64,000 bases of DNA from contig OZ024845.1 of the NCBI GenBank assembly GCA_964017145.1, positions 1,550,001 through 1,614,000 of the forward strand, given 5' to 3'. Both the position numbers and the translations under genes were made by a program. Below, piece after piece: positions 1 to 11,412 of this stretch (within the stretch, counting starts at the first letter, position 1; every line of letters begins with the position of its first letter). Source of the DNA: Agrocybe praecox (lineage: Eukaryota > Basidiomycota > Agaricomycetes > Agaricales > Agrocybaceae). The notes under the pieces are model-generated. The model saw only the letters and a program-made list of their open reading frames with translations, did no database searches and was not told the DNA's origin.

Positions 1-1745
1 CATCCGACCTCTTTCGCGACCGGGTGAACAGCCGTTTGCTGAGCTCGACGCGCTGTATACTCATATACTTATGGGAGTCGCCGAGGATAGTGTTTTGGTG
101 GTGCTGCGCGTCCTTTGCTTCATCTTTTACTTGGAGCTTTACTACATCCAGTTGAACGCTGATCAGATTGAAACAATCCTTCAATTGGAGTCTGGACAAA
201 TTTCTGTGTCTTTTTGTGATCTGGGCGCGCTGATATCTGTGGTGAACGACCCGGCGGGTTCTAGTATTCATACAATCAAAATATTGCACGCTTCCCTGCA
301 CGATTTTCTCCTCGATCCGCAAAGGTCACATCATTTTCATATGAGCCTTGAATATATACACCAGAACATGATCTCGTGTGTCCGATTGTTATCTAGTAAG
401 TACCAATGAATTGACTTCTTTATGTGAAAATGACCAGAGACTGGTTGATTTCAGCGAGTAACAATCAATCACAGATCAAGGACGACACAGTTTGGTTCAT
501 TGTAGCAGAATTTTTTAGACTCAATATCAGATACATCCAACCGACATTCGCCACTTCGCTCGTGCATGAGCTGAAGGATTTTTCAATTCTACGGTTTTAC
601 GACTCAGCGCCTCGTACCCAAATCTTCAAAATTATCCATAACTCATTCCTTCCCGCGATGTTGTCCTTCCTAAAAGATTCTGTGAGTACCCATTTACTTT
701 TCCTGCGACTAGTAAATTTATGCCACGGCCGTCTCAGGGTCTGGAAGAAGCCCAGGAGATCTACACACGTCACTTACGCGTGTTCAAGGAGCGTTTTCTA
801 TCCCACTTAATCAAGGTGGATGCCTATCATTCCCGGACCTCATCCGACGCACGCTTTGCTTTACACCTTGCCCTTATTTGCCACCATCCCAACTTGGTAT
901 TGGGCCATCGTCGTAGCAAACTTGGAAAACACGCCACTGTTCCTCTTGCTTCGCTGGTATCTGAATTCAGGTTGTTCGATTGGATATTTCCTGATACAAG
1001 CGAGGATCCTCTAGATTTGTACTTGTCAAGAGCAAATTTGGTATACAGTCCAGTACATTGCGACACTGCACCTCGCGATTATATCAACTTGATTTCGCTC
1101 ATCTGTCCATCTGGTAGACTGGACAGGTTTGAATTCGAGGGCAACCCAGCGTTGTCGGATTCCTGGTGCAAATTCGGAAAAGAAGTCTACGCGGGCGCAG
1201 CGAGATGCAGCTTTGAATATTCATGCGGCATCACAGATTTCGACGATTTGGTTCCCTCACCACAACGAAATTTTAATGCATATATTTCGTCTTTGAGACG
1301 CAACTCGCCTTGGAAGTGGCGGCGCAAATTTGGGTACAGAGGTTCATGCAGGGCCAGAAAAAACTACCGATTGGTCCGGTTATTGGAGTATTGTAACTAT
1401 CCCTGGAACCATGTTGATCCCTTCCTAGTTGGCCCCAGATCTCTAACCTTGCAAAAATCGAGAAGCAGGCCAATTTATTCCCGTGTTTATTTTCCACTTT
1501 CTAATTCTGATAGGCTCGACCCCATTGTATGGGACCGCATCCGATCCGAGAAATACCTGCTCGCACTTGGATACCTTATCCTCTTCTTACCCATGGCAGG
1601 AAAGTCGGAGTCTCTTCTCCAATTATTCCGGACGAAAGCGTTTTCTCAACGATGTTGCGAGTACCCAAAACGTACCAAGGAAGCTCGTCGTGCCATTGAC
1701 GAATACCTGGCCAGGATGGAAGTTGAACCTCAACTGGGAGAGTAA
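1..1745 (+). CDS. NACHT-type STAND NTPase (NLR), C-terminal part, 5' end outside window
   Basis: The C-terminal part of a fungal NLR-like NTPase (non-self recognition or programmed cell death is the usual inference for the class). It enters at the left edge in frame from base 2 and has three visible exons: to 395, 455-681 and 738-1745, with GT-AG introns and consistent phases. The translation parallels the complete NACHT protein at 43178-45937 along its whole visible length: PFAELDALYTHIL, then a winged-helix-like stretch ending HASLHDFLLD, then about 330 residues with no recognised repeats. The last 70 residues (VWDRIRSEKYLLALGYLI, CCEYPKRTKEARRAIDEYLA) are almost identical between the two. 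The NACHT Walker motifs lie outside the window, so whether the whole gene is intact cannot be judged. No stop interrupts the spliced frame seen here. Confidence 0.8.
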
Positions 1746-1769
1746 CCTACTGTGTACGTTTCCTAAAAA

Positions 1770-1975
1770 GCTTTGAATATGTACGCGGCATCGCAGATTT
1801 TGACTTTTGGATTTCTTTACCAAAGCAAAATATCAGGTTTAATGCCTATTTCTCGTCTTTGAGACGCAATTAGCCTTAGAAAAGGCGCCACAATGTCGGG
1901 AACAACGGTTCATGCAGGGCTAGAAAAATTATCGGTTGGTCCGGCTAGTGGAATATGATTACCATCCTCGACAGG
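1770..1975 (+). pseudogene. Broken tandem copy of the NLR 3' exon
   Basis: This stretch repeats, with divergence, bases about 1208-1390 of the NLR just upstream: SFEY.RGIADF, then FNAYFSSLRRN, then GSCRARK are recognisable on translation. The frame is broken by TAG codons around 1872 and 1878 where the intact gene reads SPWKW. It begins within about 25 bases of the upstream stop codon and fades out after about 1975. It is best read as the remnant of a partial tandem duplication. No start codon or intron signals were seen. Confidence 0.7.
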
Positions 1976-2763
1976 AGATCGATCCCTTCACCATCCTGAC
2001 TGAATAACCCTCTTTAGTGTTGGTCTTTTCAGTTGGTTGTTGAGACCTTCGCAGATACGTACGAAACATTATTACTTCCCCCAAGAAACTTAACTTTTCT
2101 TACGTGCGACAGAGTTGCCTTGTCCTGTAATACAAATATGACGCGTCGGACCGTTCAATTTTAAATGTATATATATAACTAATCCTTCATGTCGAGTAGG
2201 GACCGAATACTGAGTTGTTTTCCGACTGACGAAATCCACAATACATCCGCGGAATATGCATGCTGCTAGTAATATTGAGGAAAGTCTGAAAGAAGAGTCA
2301 ATCTTGATCAAACATTTGAACGTAATACTTGCAAAACAAAGAAGTTGATTTTTCTCCACACAATTCGACAGAATGTGCAAGTATGCATTTCCTCGTTGCG
2401 TGTCAGACGTGGTGGCGAAACTCCACACTTCTTTACAAATGAAAGGGCTGCGACAGGGCTCCTGTCCAGTCCGTGCAAAGTAAGCTCCATAAAAAAGGAA
2501 AATGAAGTTCACTCAGATTTCGCACACACCCTACATTTTCATTTCTGGCGCTGGTGTCTCTGGTAATTGACAAAAAAGCATCAAAATGCCATTTGCAACC
2601 TGTGCAAGGTTTGTCGGTAGTAGGTACATCAAACGGGGCGCCTAATATCTATAAAACGTCATACCATGTGACTTCAGGCGTATCAAAGTTGGAAATTTTT
2701 GTGAGAAATTGAAACACTCACTTGACGGTCATTCACCACTGCATTTATCTATTTCTCACTGTC
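1976..2763. other. Intergenic, no gene recognised
   Basis: Overlapping short ORFs occur on both strands at 2090-2566, but none shows a recognisable domain or a splice structure. The last 100 bases are presumably the promoter and leader of the F-box-like gene. Confidence 0.4.
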
Positions 2764-4008
2764 ATGCCGCACATAAACTTCCAAAATCTGCCACAGGAGA
2801 TTCAAGACGAATGTTTTGATGCGATGGTATTTGGGAATCTCCGAGCAAGAAAGACACTCGCTCCTTGTCTCCTTGTCTCGCGCGACTGGTGCCTCCAAGC
2901 CAGGAAGCGATGCTTTCGGGTCATATCTCTTGACGACAAAGTTCGAGGCAAACATAATATCACGGAATTTTTGGAAATCGTTGAATCTTCGTTCGCTGTG
3001 GCCTCGCTTCCTCCTATACCTTCCTACGTCAAGTTTCTTTGCATCACGCACGGACAGGAAGTACTAATTGAGTCAAGGCTACTTAAGGAGAGACAACTGG
3101 CTTCTATTCTTCGATATATTTGCAATCATCATGGAAATATAGAGTACCTCTATGTCCGTTATTCAAGGCACTGGACAGATGCGAGCATCGAGTTTTTAAC
3201 GGCGCTCAGGGATTTGTTTCACTCAGAATCTCTTTCAACCTTGATAATACATTCATCTGCGGTATTTCCGGCATCCTTCTTCAACAAACTCTCCTTGCCT
3301 CGACTATACGTGAACTTCGATATTGATGATGACAGGGAGCGTCATTATAAAGACCATCGTTTCAAAACGTTTTATTCGGATGGGTATGAATTTCATATGC
3401 AAGTCGCTGACGTGACAATCAAAACGGACGACTTGCATAAAAATCACTCTATCTTAAAAGGTTGTTCGGAAACCTTACAAAAATTGCGGATAGAGTTCAC
3501 TGATGGTATGTTTAAATATCTAAATATCATTGATCCTGCAGACAACCCATTATAACCCATTTTGTTCACAGGCCGAACGCCTTGGAATCAGTCAGGCATG
3601 CAAATACCAGACCTCCGTTCAATGTGTTCATTACACTTTCTCCAAATTAACGCCGGAAACCTCGCGCGAACGCTCGATTTTTTGCAGGGATGTCGGGTCC
3701 CTCGATCCCTCGAGTCCCTTTCTGTTGAATTACACCCCTTTTGTAAATGGAATAACGACGAAACCAACATCGACATACCTCCTGAAGAGAGAGAGACATG
3801 GGCCACAATGAACATGGCATTGAGACGACAAGAGTTCCATGAAGTCCCAAAGATATTTGTGAACATAAGATTGGGCCTTGAATTTCGACTTAAATCACCC
3901 CGCGAAGAAGAGGAAGACAAAATCAAGTCGCTACTGCCCACTTTCTTCCCTAGTTCCCTTTCCAACGACCCGAGAATTTCTTTCCATATCCAAAGGATGG
4001 GATATTAA
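2764..4008 (+). CDS. F-box-like domain protein
   Basis: Two exons, 2764-3505 and 3572-4008, separated by a 66-bp GT-AG intron that keeps the frame; the stop is TAA at 4006-4008. Near the N-terminus is an F-box-like segment (FQNLPQEIQDECFD, then LVSRDWCLQARKRCFRVISL). It matches the pattern of the large Agaricomycete family of F-box-like proteins: LPxEI, a CxxVSRxW-type motif, then a leucine-rich remainder without clear repeats. The start at 2764 places the motif within the first 20 residues, as usual for the family. F-box proteins recruit substrates to SCF ubiquitin ligases through Skp1; for this expanded family that role is inferred. A GTAAGT directly after the stop could be a 3' UTR intron donor. 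Confidence 0.7.
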
Positions 4009-4489
4009 GTAAGTCATTGCTTTTCGATCCGAAAGGTTGACTGAGCTTATACCATGAACCTGTGCAGATCGAATCTAATGGACTACGAATTGCCTCAAAC
4101 CTATACGGGTTTATTTACGAGGCCCTTTTCACAAAATCCCCCGATGCAAACGTCCTTGGGGGTTTCAACTTTCGAGCCCACTTGATTGTATGACGACCCT
4201 TACACGTACACATGTATCAAGTGCTACGATTAATTTTATTGCTGATTTATAACTAGTGAAACAAGACGAATGCAAAATTTGCTTAGTATATTTGCCAATT
4301 TATCTCATACTGTAACAAAGAAGAAAACTTTGAGAGCCACGAAAAAAGTCTTCCTAGATCAATACACAAACCACCTCAAATCCAATCGGATATGATCCGT
4401 CTCTTGGTGCATTTTGGATACTCGCAGCATGTGTGAAAAAAGACGTTATACCAATAGATTCGAAAAGTAAACCGACATTTCCGTTGTAT

Positions 4490-7026
4490 CTATGCATGGA
4501 AAGTTACATCCCATTTCCTGACCACTCCATCAAAGCCAGAAGAAACGAGTTTTCCATCCTTTCCTCCGTTCAACCACAAGACGGCGTTGATGCCTCCGGG
4601 ACCAGCATTCTTAATCGCAATGCTCTTCATCAACTTGGCGACACTCCAGATATAAACGTGTGTGTCCAAAGATCCTGAAGCACAGTGCGCAGAATCGACT
4701 GTCCACGAGAAGGAATTGATACGTGCCGTATGGTGAGCCCATCTTGTGGTGACGACCTTGCGTTCTTTGGCGTCGAAGAGGACAATTTTGCCAGAGGACT
4801 AAAAGGATTTGGTTCAGTTTTATTATTTCTCGTATACCGAATAGAAATGCTCACATCTCCAGAAGCCAGATACTTTCCATCGGGGGAGAAAGCAAGAGCG
4901 GATACCACACCCTTACTACCTTCAAGGGTAGCAACTTCCTTCAAAGATTTTCCGTCCCATTCATGAAGTCGAACTTTCGTGTCCTGTTACATATTGAGCA
5001 TCCGTTCAGACTGCAAGTTTACCGACACACCTCTCCGCCAATTGCTATCAGAGAACTCGAAGCGGCTACAGCAGTAGGTTGATATGAGGGTTTGAGCTCC
5101 GATAATTTCTGATTTGCGCGGAAGGCTTCCACCACACCGATTTCCACTACGAATACGGTCGAATCCGATGAAACTGCAATATCTTTCGGCTGGGTGCTTG
5201 TTGGGACGGAAGCGGGTCTGTAAGGATAGATTCAGTGCATTGTACGAAGAAAGTGCAGAAATTCGCATACACAAAGCTCGCCCCATCTGCTGAAATCTCC
5301 CTTACGCGATCATCGTACCCGATAGAATATATGGAACCATCGTTGCTGGAAGTCGCCAGGCCGACGACATTGTTTGTGTGGTTTTCTCCTTGCAGTGCGT
5401 CGGTTTCATATGAAGAACCAGAATATGAGTAAACACGACCATCGGATGTGCCAGTAAGGAAGGTCGCTGAGGATGCTGGTGTGATTGCGTTTACGGACTT
5501 TTGAGGAGCCTGGTATAGTGCAAAAATCAATGTTTGTTTTGTTGGCCAAGCGAAACGAAAGGTTTACTCGGAGGACTCGAGCAGGCTTATCCCCCGCTCT
5601 GGGATCAAAAATATTAAGATCTCCAGACATAGCCAAAGATATGAGGCTGCTTTCTCCACTCCATGTAGCTCCAACTTGCTGGTAATTGACACCGGATCCG
5701 ACGGTCCATGTTTGGACGGCTTTACGAGTCTCGGCGTCCCCTAAAAGCGGGTGTGAGATGGAACAGTACATGCAAGTAAGGGCGACTTACAAAGTTTAAC
5801 TGTGCAGTCTGCAGAAGAGGTAAAGAAAGATTTGCTATCTGAACTCCACGCAGACGCAGTCTAATAGTGGGTTGAATGTAAGTATGTAAATGCACCGACG
5901 GGTGAGATCGTCATTTAATGCTCACGATGGTGCCTTTGTGAGGACTATCTGTAAACTCTGCGACAGTGTCTCCTGTCTTGCCATCGTAAAGGAATATCTT
6001 TGCGTCGGAGCCAACGCTAGAGAAGTGATCACCAGATGGCGAATATTGTACGTCTTGAACGAATTTGGTGTGTGTCTTGATTGTCTATTCAAGAAAGCAA
6101 GAATGAGTGGCTGTTCTGTCAAGGTGCTTGGCTATTTACCTTTTCATATTTATATGGAGCACCGGTGTGAAATACTATGAGATTGTCATCTCCAGCAGTT
6201 GCGGCTCTGAATGGCCTTTGATGTCTGATAGAAACGGTATTGATGACCTAAACGAAAGTTAATCAGGGATTGTGCTCGATAAAACGAGGGATAACGGACC
6301 TTGGAATGTCCTACGATCTCCCCTGTTGATGAACCGCTATCCATCATGAAGGCATGTCCAAACCTATGAAGTGCAAGAACATCTGGTGAGAGGTCATGCT
6401 GGTACTCCCATTGATGGTCTATTGACTAACTTTTCTTTGCCGTCTCCTACAGCGATAATACGTTTGCTTTCGCCATCCCAAGCAAGATCGTTTCTGTAGT
6501 ACATTATGAGGTCAGGTCAGCATGAATATAGAGTAAAATTCCACACACATCCTTCCAGAAATTACTCTGTATTCTCCTTTCAATACTTGATCTTCTCCAA
6601 GGGTGTCCCATACATTGACTGTACCACAACTATTGAGCCAGTGACAATCGATAATTACAGATAGGCTGAACCTTTCCCGGTAACATCTGCAGATGCGCAG
6701 TAGTATCCGGAGGGCGAAATTCGAGCAACGGTGGCATGTTGAATATGACCGGAATAAGTAGTCGAAAGCTCAGGATTCTGGGGCCTCTTCAGTTTCTGAC
6801 GACAGAATCTTGGATCTGTGTGCTTTCAAACCTTGATATCGCGTATCTGGTTTAAAAACAAATGATTAGAGCCTTTATCCCATTATATACCCCATAAATG
6901 CGGACTCACCACTACTGTTCTTCCCGATGCATAGACCACCTTATCCTTTGACGAACTGAGCTTGGTAGATTCACCCCTTGTAGTGGCAGGGTTTGAGGGG
7001 TAGAGACCAGCCTTCTTGAAAGACAT
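4490..7026 (-). CDS. AIP1: Actin-interacting protein 1 (AIP1/WDR1), WD40 repeats
   Basis: A minus-strand gene cut by many short introns, about 600 codons in all, the usual length for AIP1. The N-terminus (KAGLYPSNPATTRGESTKLS, then VVYASGRTVVV) matches the family start (lPxxPxTTRGxpt, then ylYtnGksVii). Successive exons carry WD40 segments such as SALAFSPDGKYLASGD. The last exons read HVYIWSV, GGINAVVWLNGGKDGKLVSS, GFDGVVRKW and stop at TAG (4490-4492). AIP1 folds as two seven-blade propellers and works with cofilin to disassemble actin filaments in the cytosol. The first intron starts after residue 39 with GTGAGT. An in-frame ATG 75 bases upstream (7101) is possible, but 7026 fits the family start. 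Confidence 0.9.
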
Positions 7027-8896
7027 CTTCAGTGACTGAGTATGGATGATGGGCGGAGATGAGTCGAAGTGATCGAGCGCTGTTGCTGCGCGACGCGACA
7101 TATCTCGTCTTGCCTATTCCAAATCGGGATAGTCTTTCCTTAGCGCGGCGATCATTGAAATTTGAAAACGCGCCAGCGGCTCATGGGATTGATTGAACAT
7201 CCGACGACGCGACAAGGAAAAGAGAGCGCGTCACAATGCCGCTAAGAATCAGAATTTTGGCTCGCCCATCTAAAATAATTGATCTGTCAGAGCAATGAAG
7301 AGTGATTGAGAAGGGAAAATATCTAAAATAAAGCTTTGTTTCCTAAATCATTGCACTTGAAAAGTTGTGCACGGTCTAGATTCATTTCTCGACGAGAAGC
7401 TAGAATTAGTATATTTCTTTTATCATTTTCTGATAATTTGAATATGCTATACAAGGCAGAGGGATGCTAGCTACACCTCTAGAACAAGGATGCCTCGTTA
7501 TAACGGTTATTACGTTGCAGCCAAAGTCAACACTGTGACGAAGGTATATTACCCAGAAGCTGGCACCGACCACTGTTTATTCAATTTGATAATACTGTAG
7601 TCAAACTGTAGCCGGTTGAATTTTTTTTTGTCAATTCTGCACGTTGATAGTTGAATAAACTACAAACCAAATAAGTAAATTATAGGGACATTTACCCGAC
7701 CAGTATGGGTCAAGACTCAGAAACCAGAAAATATATTCGGATAGGCCCCACTATTTGAACCGCGCTCGCCGCTCGTACACATGTGTCACGTGGCTGTTCG
7801 TCGCGTTTGCCCGAGCTCCACCGATCCGGGCCAAACTAAACCCATCCACCTACGTCGGAAAGAGAAGCAGAGATATTGCAGCCAGACACATACGACGACG
7901 ACCAACTTCAAGGAAGGGTTCTATGAGTCCATCACCGTCTTCCTCCGCTAGAGGTGGCCCTTCGCTCACCGGCACCCTTAATGCGTCGGCCTGAAACCCT
8001 TCTTTCATTCGTGTTTTCATTCCCTCCCCATTTCTTCTTCATTATTCCACCAGAATCTTCCACATCAAAGCAAAGCCGTTCTTACCTGGGGGTGATATGC
8101 CAATAACTAGTTCTGGAGCTGAGGATACACTGTTCCTCGTAGTTCGGTGGAGTCCGTAGTAAGGCTACCCCCACAGGCCGGTGAAATGCACTGGATATAC
8201 TGCGGATTCATTGCTTTCTGGACTGGCTCAAATTTGATAGGTACTTGCGGTGTTCGAGGTAGGTAATAATATCTTCGGCGACAAAGGTAAACATAGCCAA
8301 CGTGAGAATGATGGTACGGATTTACGAGCTTCTTGTGGAGCGCTGGTACTTGTTTATCTCTGGTTAACTCCTGAGTAATGGATCGTAGTTTCTAAATGTT
8401 TAAAGCAAATTCTCTATGCTTAAGCGTTATATACTACAAGATGTACTAACCAAAGATAGCCTCCAGAAAACCTAGGCAAATCAGAGTGCGATGAATATAC
8501 GCGCGCGATCTATAATTTACTCCGGCACGAGAGTCTAGAGACGCGTCTAAAAATGACTACATAATAACGGCAGCAAATTATTGTAGGAGAGAAGTAAGGT
8601 TGCATATTCGCTCGGTGCTGGGAGATGCGATGATGTTTGACTGGGATAAGAGGTAATGACCCTTGTGTTCATGGAGTGACCCGACGCTCAAAATAGCACA
8701 TTAGAAGTTCCGTAGTACTGAAGACCGCATTGACCGGCATTTGGGCGTTTACCTTACAGAATAGGACGGTTAACATGCATAATGCTTTGGATGGTAAGTA
8801 TATCAGTAAACGTATAAGAGGACGAACAGAGCTACTACAAATTACAGACAGCCATCTACAAACAGTTTCAGTCTACCCAACAAGATCAAACCAACA
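7027..8896. other. Long intergenic stretch, no gene confirmed
   Basis: The first part is the AIP1 promoter on the minus strand. At 7755-7994 an ORF of 79 codons on the plus strand (rich in Arg and Ser) has no recognisable domain and no clear splice partners. The rest is AT-rich with many stops. The last 100 bases hold the promoter of the secreted-protein gene that starts at 8897. Confidence 0.35.
8813..8818 (+). promoter_or_regulatory. TATA-like box of the secreted-protein gene
   Basis: TATAAG lies 79 bases before the ATG at 8897, a normal spacing for a strongly expressed secreted-protein gene in a basidiomycete. Assigned from position and sequence only. Confidence 0.4.
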
Positions 8897-9421
8897 ATGC
8901 AATTCATTCTATCCAGCCTTATCGCTCTCACCACCGTAACAAGCGGTGTGCTGGCAGTCAACTATCGTGGATACGCCAGCACTGTTTCTTGCAGTGGATC
9001 GAATTTTGGGTGCAGCGACGGCGGATCAGTCTGCTGTTCCCTTCCTACTGGATTCGGATTTTCTGCTCAGTTCGACAGTCTCCCCGATGGCAGTCAGGGA
9101 CAGGGATATACTGGAAGTGGATGCAGCGACTTTGCATTCAGCGTCTTTGGCTCTGGTACCAAGTGCTGGAACGGAGGAGGATCCCGCGTAACTCACCTCA
9201 ACTGGTTCCATTCTCCCCAGCGTCGCTCCGTCGCCATCGCTGAGAGGGCCAACGAGAGCACGGGCAAAGACTGCGCCGAACCTGCCTTCTTCCAGTACCA
9301 GGCCGGGAACGGAGAGATGAGGACCATCAAAGTTCCCGCCACCGTCGGTTCAGCACAGACGATTGCCGACTTGCATAATTCTCAGAATACTACCGCTCTC
9401 GCTTCTTATGCAGACTACTAG
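8897..9421 (+). CDS. Secreted cysteine-containing protein, function unknown
   Basis: A single-exon gene of 174 codons. Residues 1-20 form a clear signal peptide (hydrophobic, ending SGVLA). The mature N-terminal half is rich in Gly, Ser and Cys, with six or more cysteines (VSCSGSNFGCSDGGSVCC, GSGCSDF, TKCWNGGG). The C-terminal half is less cysteine-rich, with RRSV and N-linked glycosylation sequons (NES, NTT). The family is not recognised. Length, secretion and cysteine content fit an effector-like or cell-wall-associated protein, but that is inference. Confidence 0.75.
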   Translation: MQFILSSLIALTTVTSGVLAVNYRGYASTVSCSGSNFGCSDGGSVCCSLPTGFGFSAQFDSLPDGSQGQGYTGSGCSDFAFSVFGSGTKCWNGGGSRVTHLNWFHSPQRRSVAIAERANESTGKDCAEPAFFQYQAGNGEMRTIKVPATVGSAQTIADLHNSQNTTALASYADY

Positions 9422-11412
9422 GTATGGCATGGGTTCCATCGCCTCTAAGAACAAATTCTAACATCCGTTTACTCTCCAGGTTCTGAGGTGATCGTTGCAT
9501 GCACACCGTAGACTCCCCGAGGCGGGATTTAAGAATAGTGACCGTCATATTCCGTATACACTATAAAATGTTAAAAAACACAGGGCTTCTCCGACGAACC
9601 TGCGTCTTAGAATGATATAAAAGTTGAACATATTTGATATGTGTTTTTCTTCTCTTCCAAATTCTCTCTTCTCGTACAATTATTCAAAATCCAGGCGTCA
9701 AGTAGCATTCAAGTTATAAGAACCACATAACATGTTCTCCAGGCCACCCCAGAAGACGTTTGAAACTTGTTGGCCACGCTCAGGTCCATTACGCTAGATA
9801 GTAGTAGATAGTCTGTCAGGCAATCATCGCACACCTTCGGCCTATGCAACTTTCCTATAGTAGCTCAAAGATATGTGAATCTCAGCTGTGATGTCCGAGA
9901 AATAGCGGTTTGAATGGCGGTGGGTGAGTGCAAATACGGTAGACATGGCACGCGGGATCTACTTCACATGATTAATTGATTCATGACTCGGACATGGTGA
10001 AATTCTGTACCATGACTTATGATTTCTGAAAAAAGCCACGCGTCATAGCGGTCAAAGTGGGAGAAAATAAAAAGCGACCGAAACTCAGATTTTTCACCAT
10101 TTCCGACCCAAATTAGACCCTTATTTGTATGCTCAGTTTGGATTGAAAAAATGGTCGCATTTTTAAGTTTTTGTCCCAAATTTCAACGAAATGAGTCGCA
10201 TTTTTTTATAGGTTGTGTCTACAACTTGACTTAGGTTGCGAGGAATTTCATTTACATGTCAATACAAATATATACATTAACCAAAATATTTTATAATGCG
10301 ACACCAAGTCCATGGATAATGTGTAACAGAAACTTGAGGTGCGACACAAATTTCAAACGAGCCAGAAACTTTTTAGCGATAATATCTTCGTGTGCCAGCA
10401 AGCGACCCAAAAATAGCAACCTCGAGTCCTTGTACATACGTAGCATTATAAATACATTATCCCTGCTTATGCCCCCTCTTTTCCCTATGTTTCTTAGGTA
10501 TCCATCAAAAAGTATGATATTCTGACGCGCATCCACAACGCGGGGATCCAATTGCACTCTGCCGATGCGCCGAATAGCGCATCACCGGTCTCTGTAAGCG
10601 ACACCGGCTTTGCCGGCATGCTGAAATGCGGTTAGTCGATAGTGGTCGACAGTGTGGTGTCATTTCACACCTTAATGGAGCACTTCAGACTTTGCAGGGA
10701 GTTCAATGCGTAAAACGAGACTCTTAGTAGTAGAATGATACTACGGCAGAGATCATTGGGGACTCCAAATGAACTTAGTCAGGTAGTTAGCCTCGGATTA
10801 TTCCTAGTACTAGTGACTACCCAATTGAGCTGACACTGACGGCTGAAGTAACGGGTGGTTACCGGTTAACCCTTCCAATGATTTTCTTCGGGTTTGACGG
10901 TTATCAGCCAGTGAGTCCCGTACTGTTCATATCGAAGTAAAAATACACATAACAGCTGCCACCCCTCATCGTCCTGACGCGCATGGGCGCCACATATTCT
11001 CCGAAACGGCATACTGCATATATTAGGTAAACTATACCGATGAGTCCCAAAGAAAGTGGCGAGGGAGTGACATCTGTGGGCAAAAGACGGCCATAAAACT
11101 GAGCTCAAGGAAAAATAAAGTACGTGTTCATGCCAAAGATTCTCGCATTTTGATATGGATCCTTGATGGATTGGTTGCTGATAATAACGGCTGTGGTTCA
11201 TAGGATGATGGGGCTGACGTACATAGATGCGAAACAGTAAGCTGTTCAACAAGGATCGATATAAGAAATCTATAATACATAGCACTTGAGCGCTGTTCAC
11301 AGTTCCCGCTTTCCGTTTACTTCCCTCCCAGCCGTCGACGCCAGGAAGCTGCGTATTGAGCTTGAACGCTCGCATAATCGACCGTGAATCGTACGGGAGG
11401 TAATCGTTGACG
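9422..11412. other. Intergenic, AT-rich, no gene recognised
   Basis: Nearly 2 kb without a supportable gene. A minus-strand ORF of 192 codons (10866-11444) has no recognisable domain, and its N-terminal codons lie antisense to exon 1 of the glycoprotein gene. Around 10560-10680 there is a GC-richer patch with short inverted motifs (for example CACCGGCTTTGCCGG), which may be the remains of a mobile element; nothing supports that beyond composition. Confidence 0.35.
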
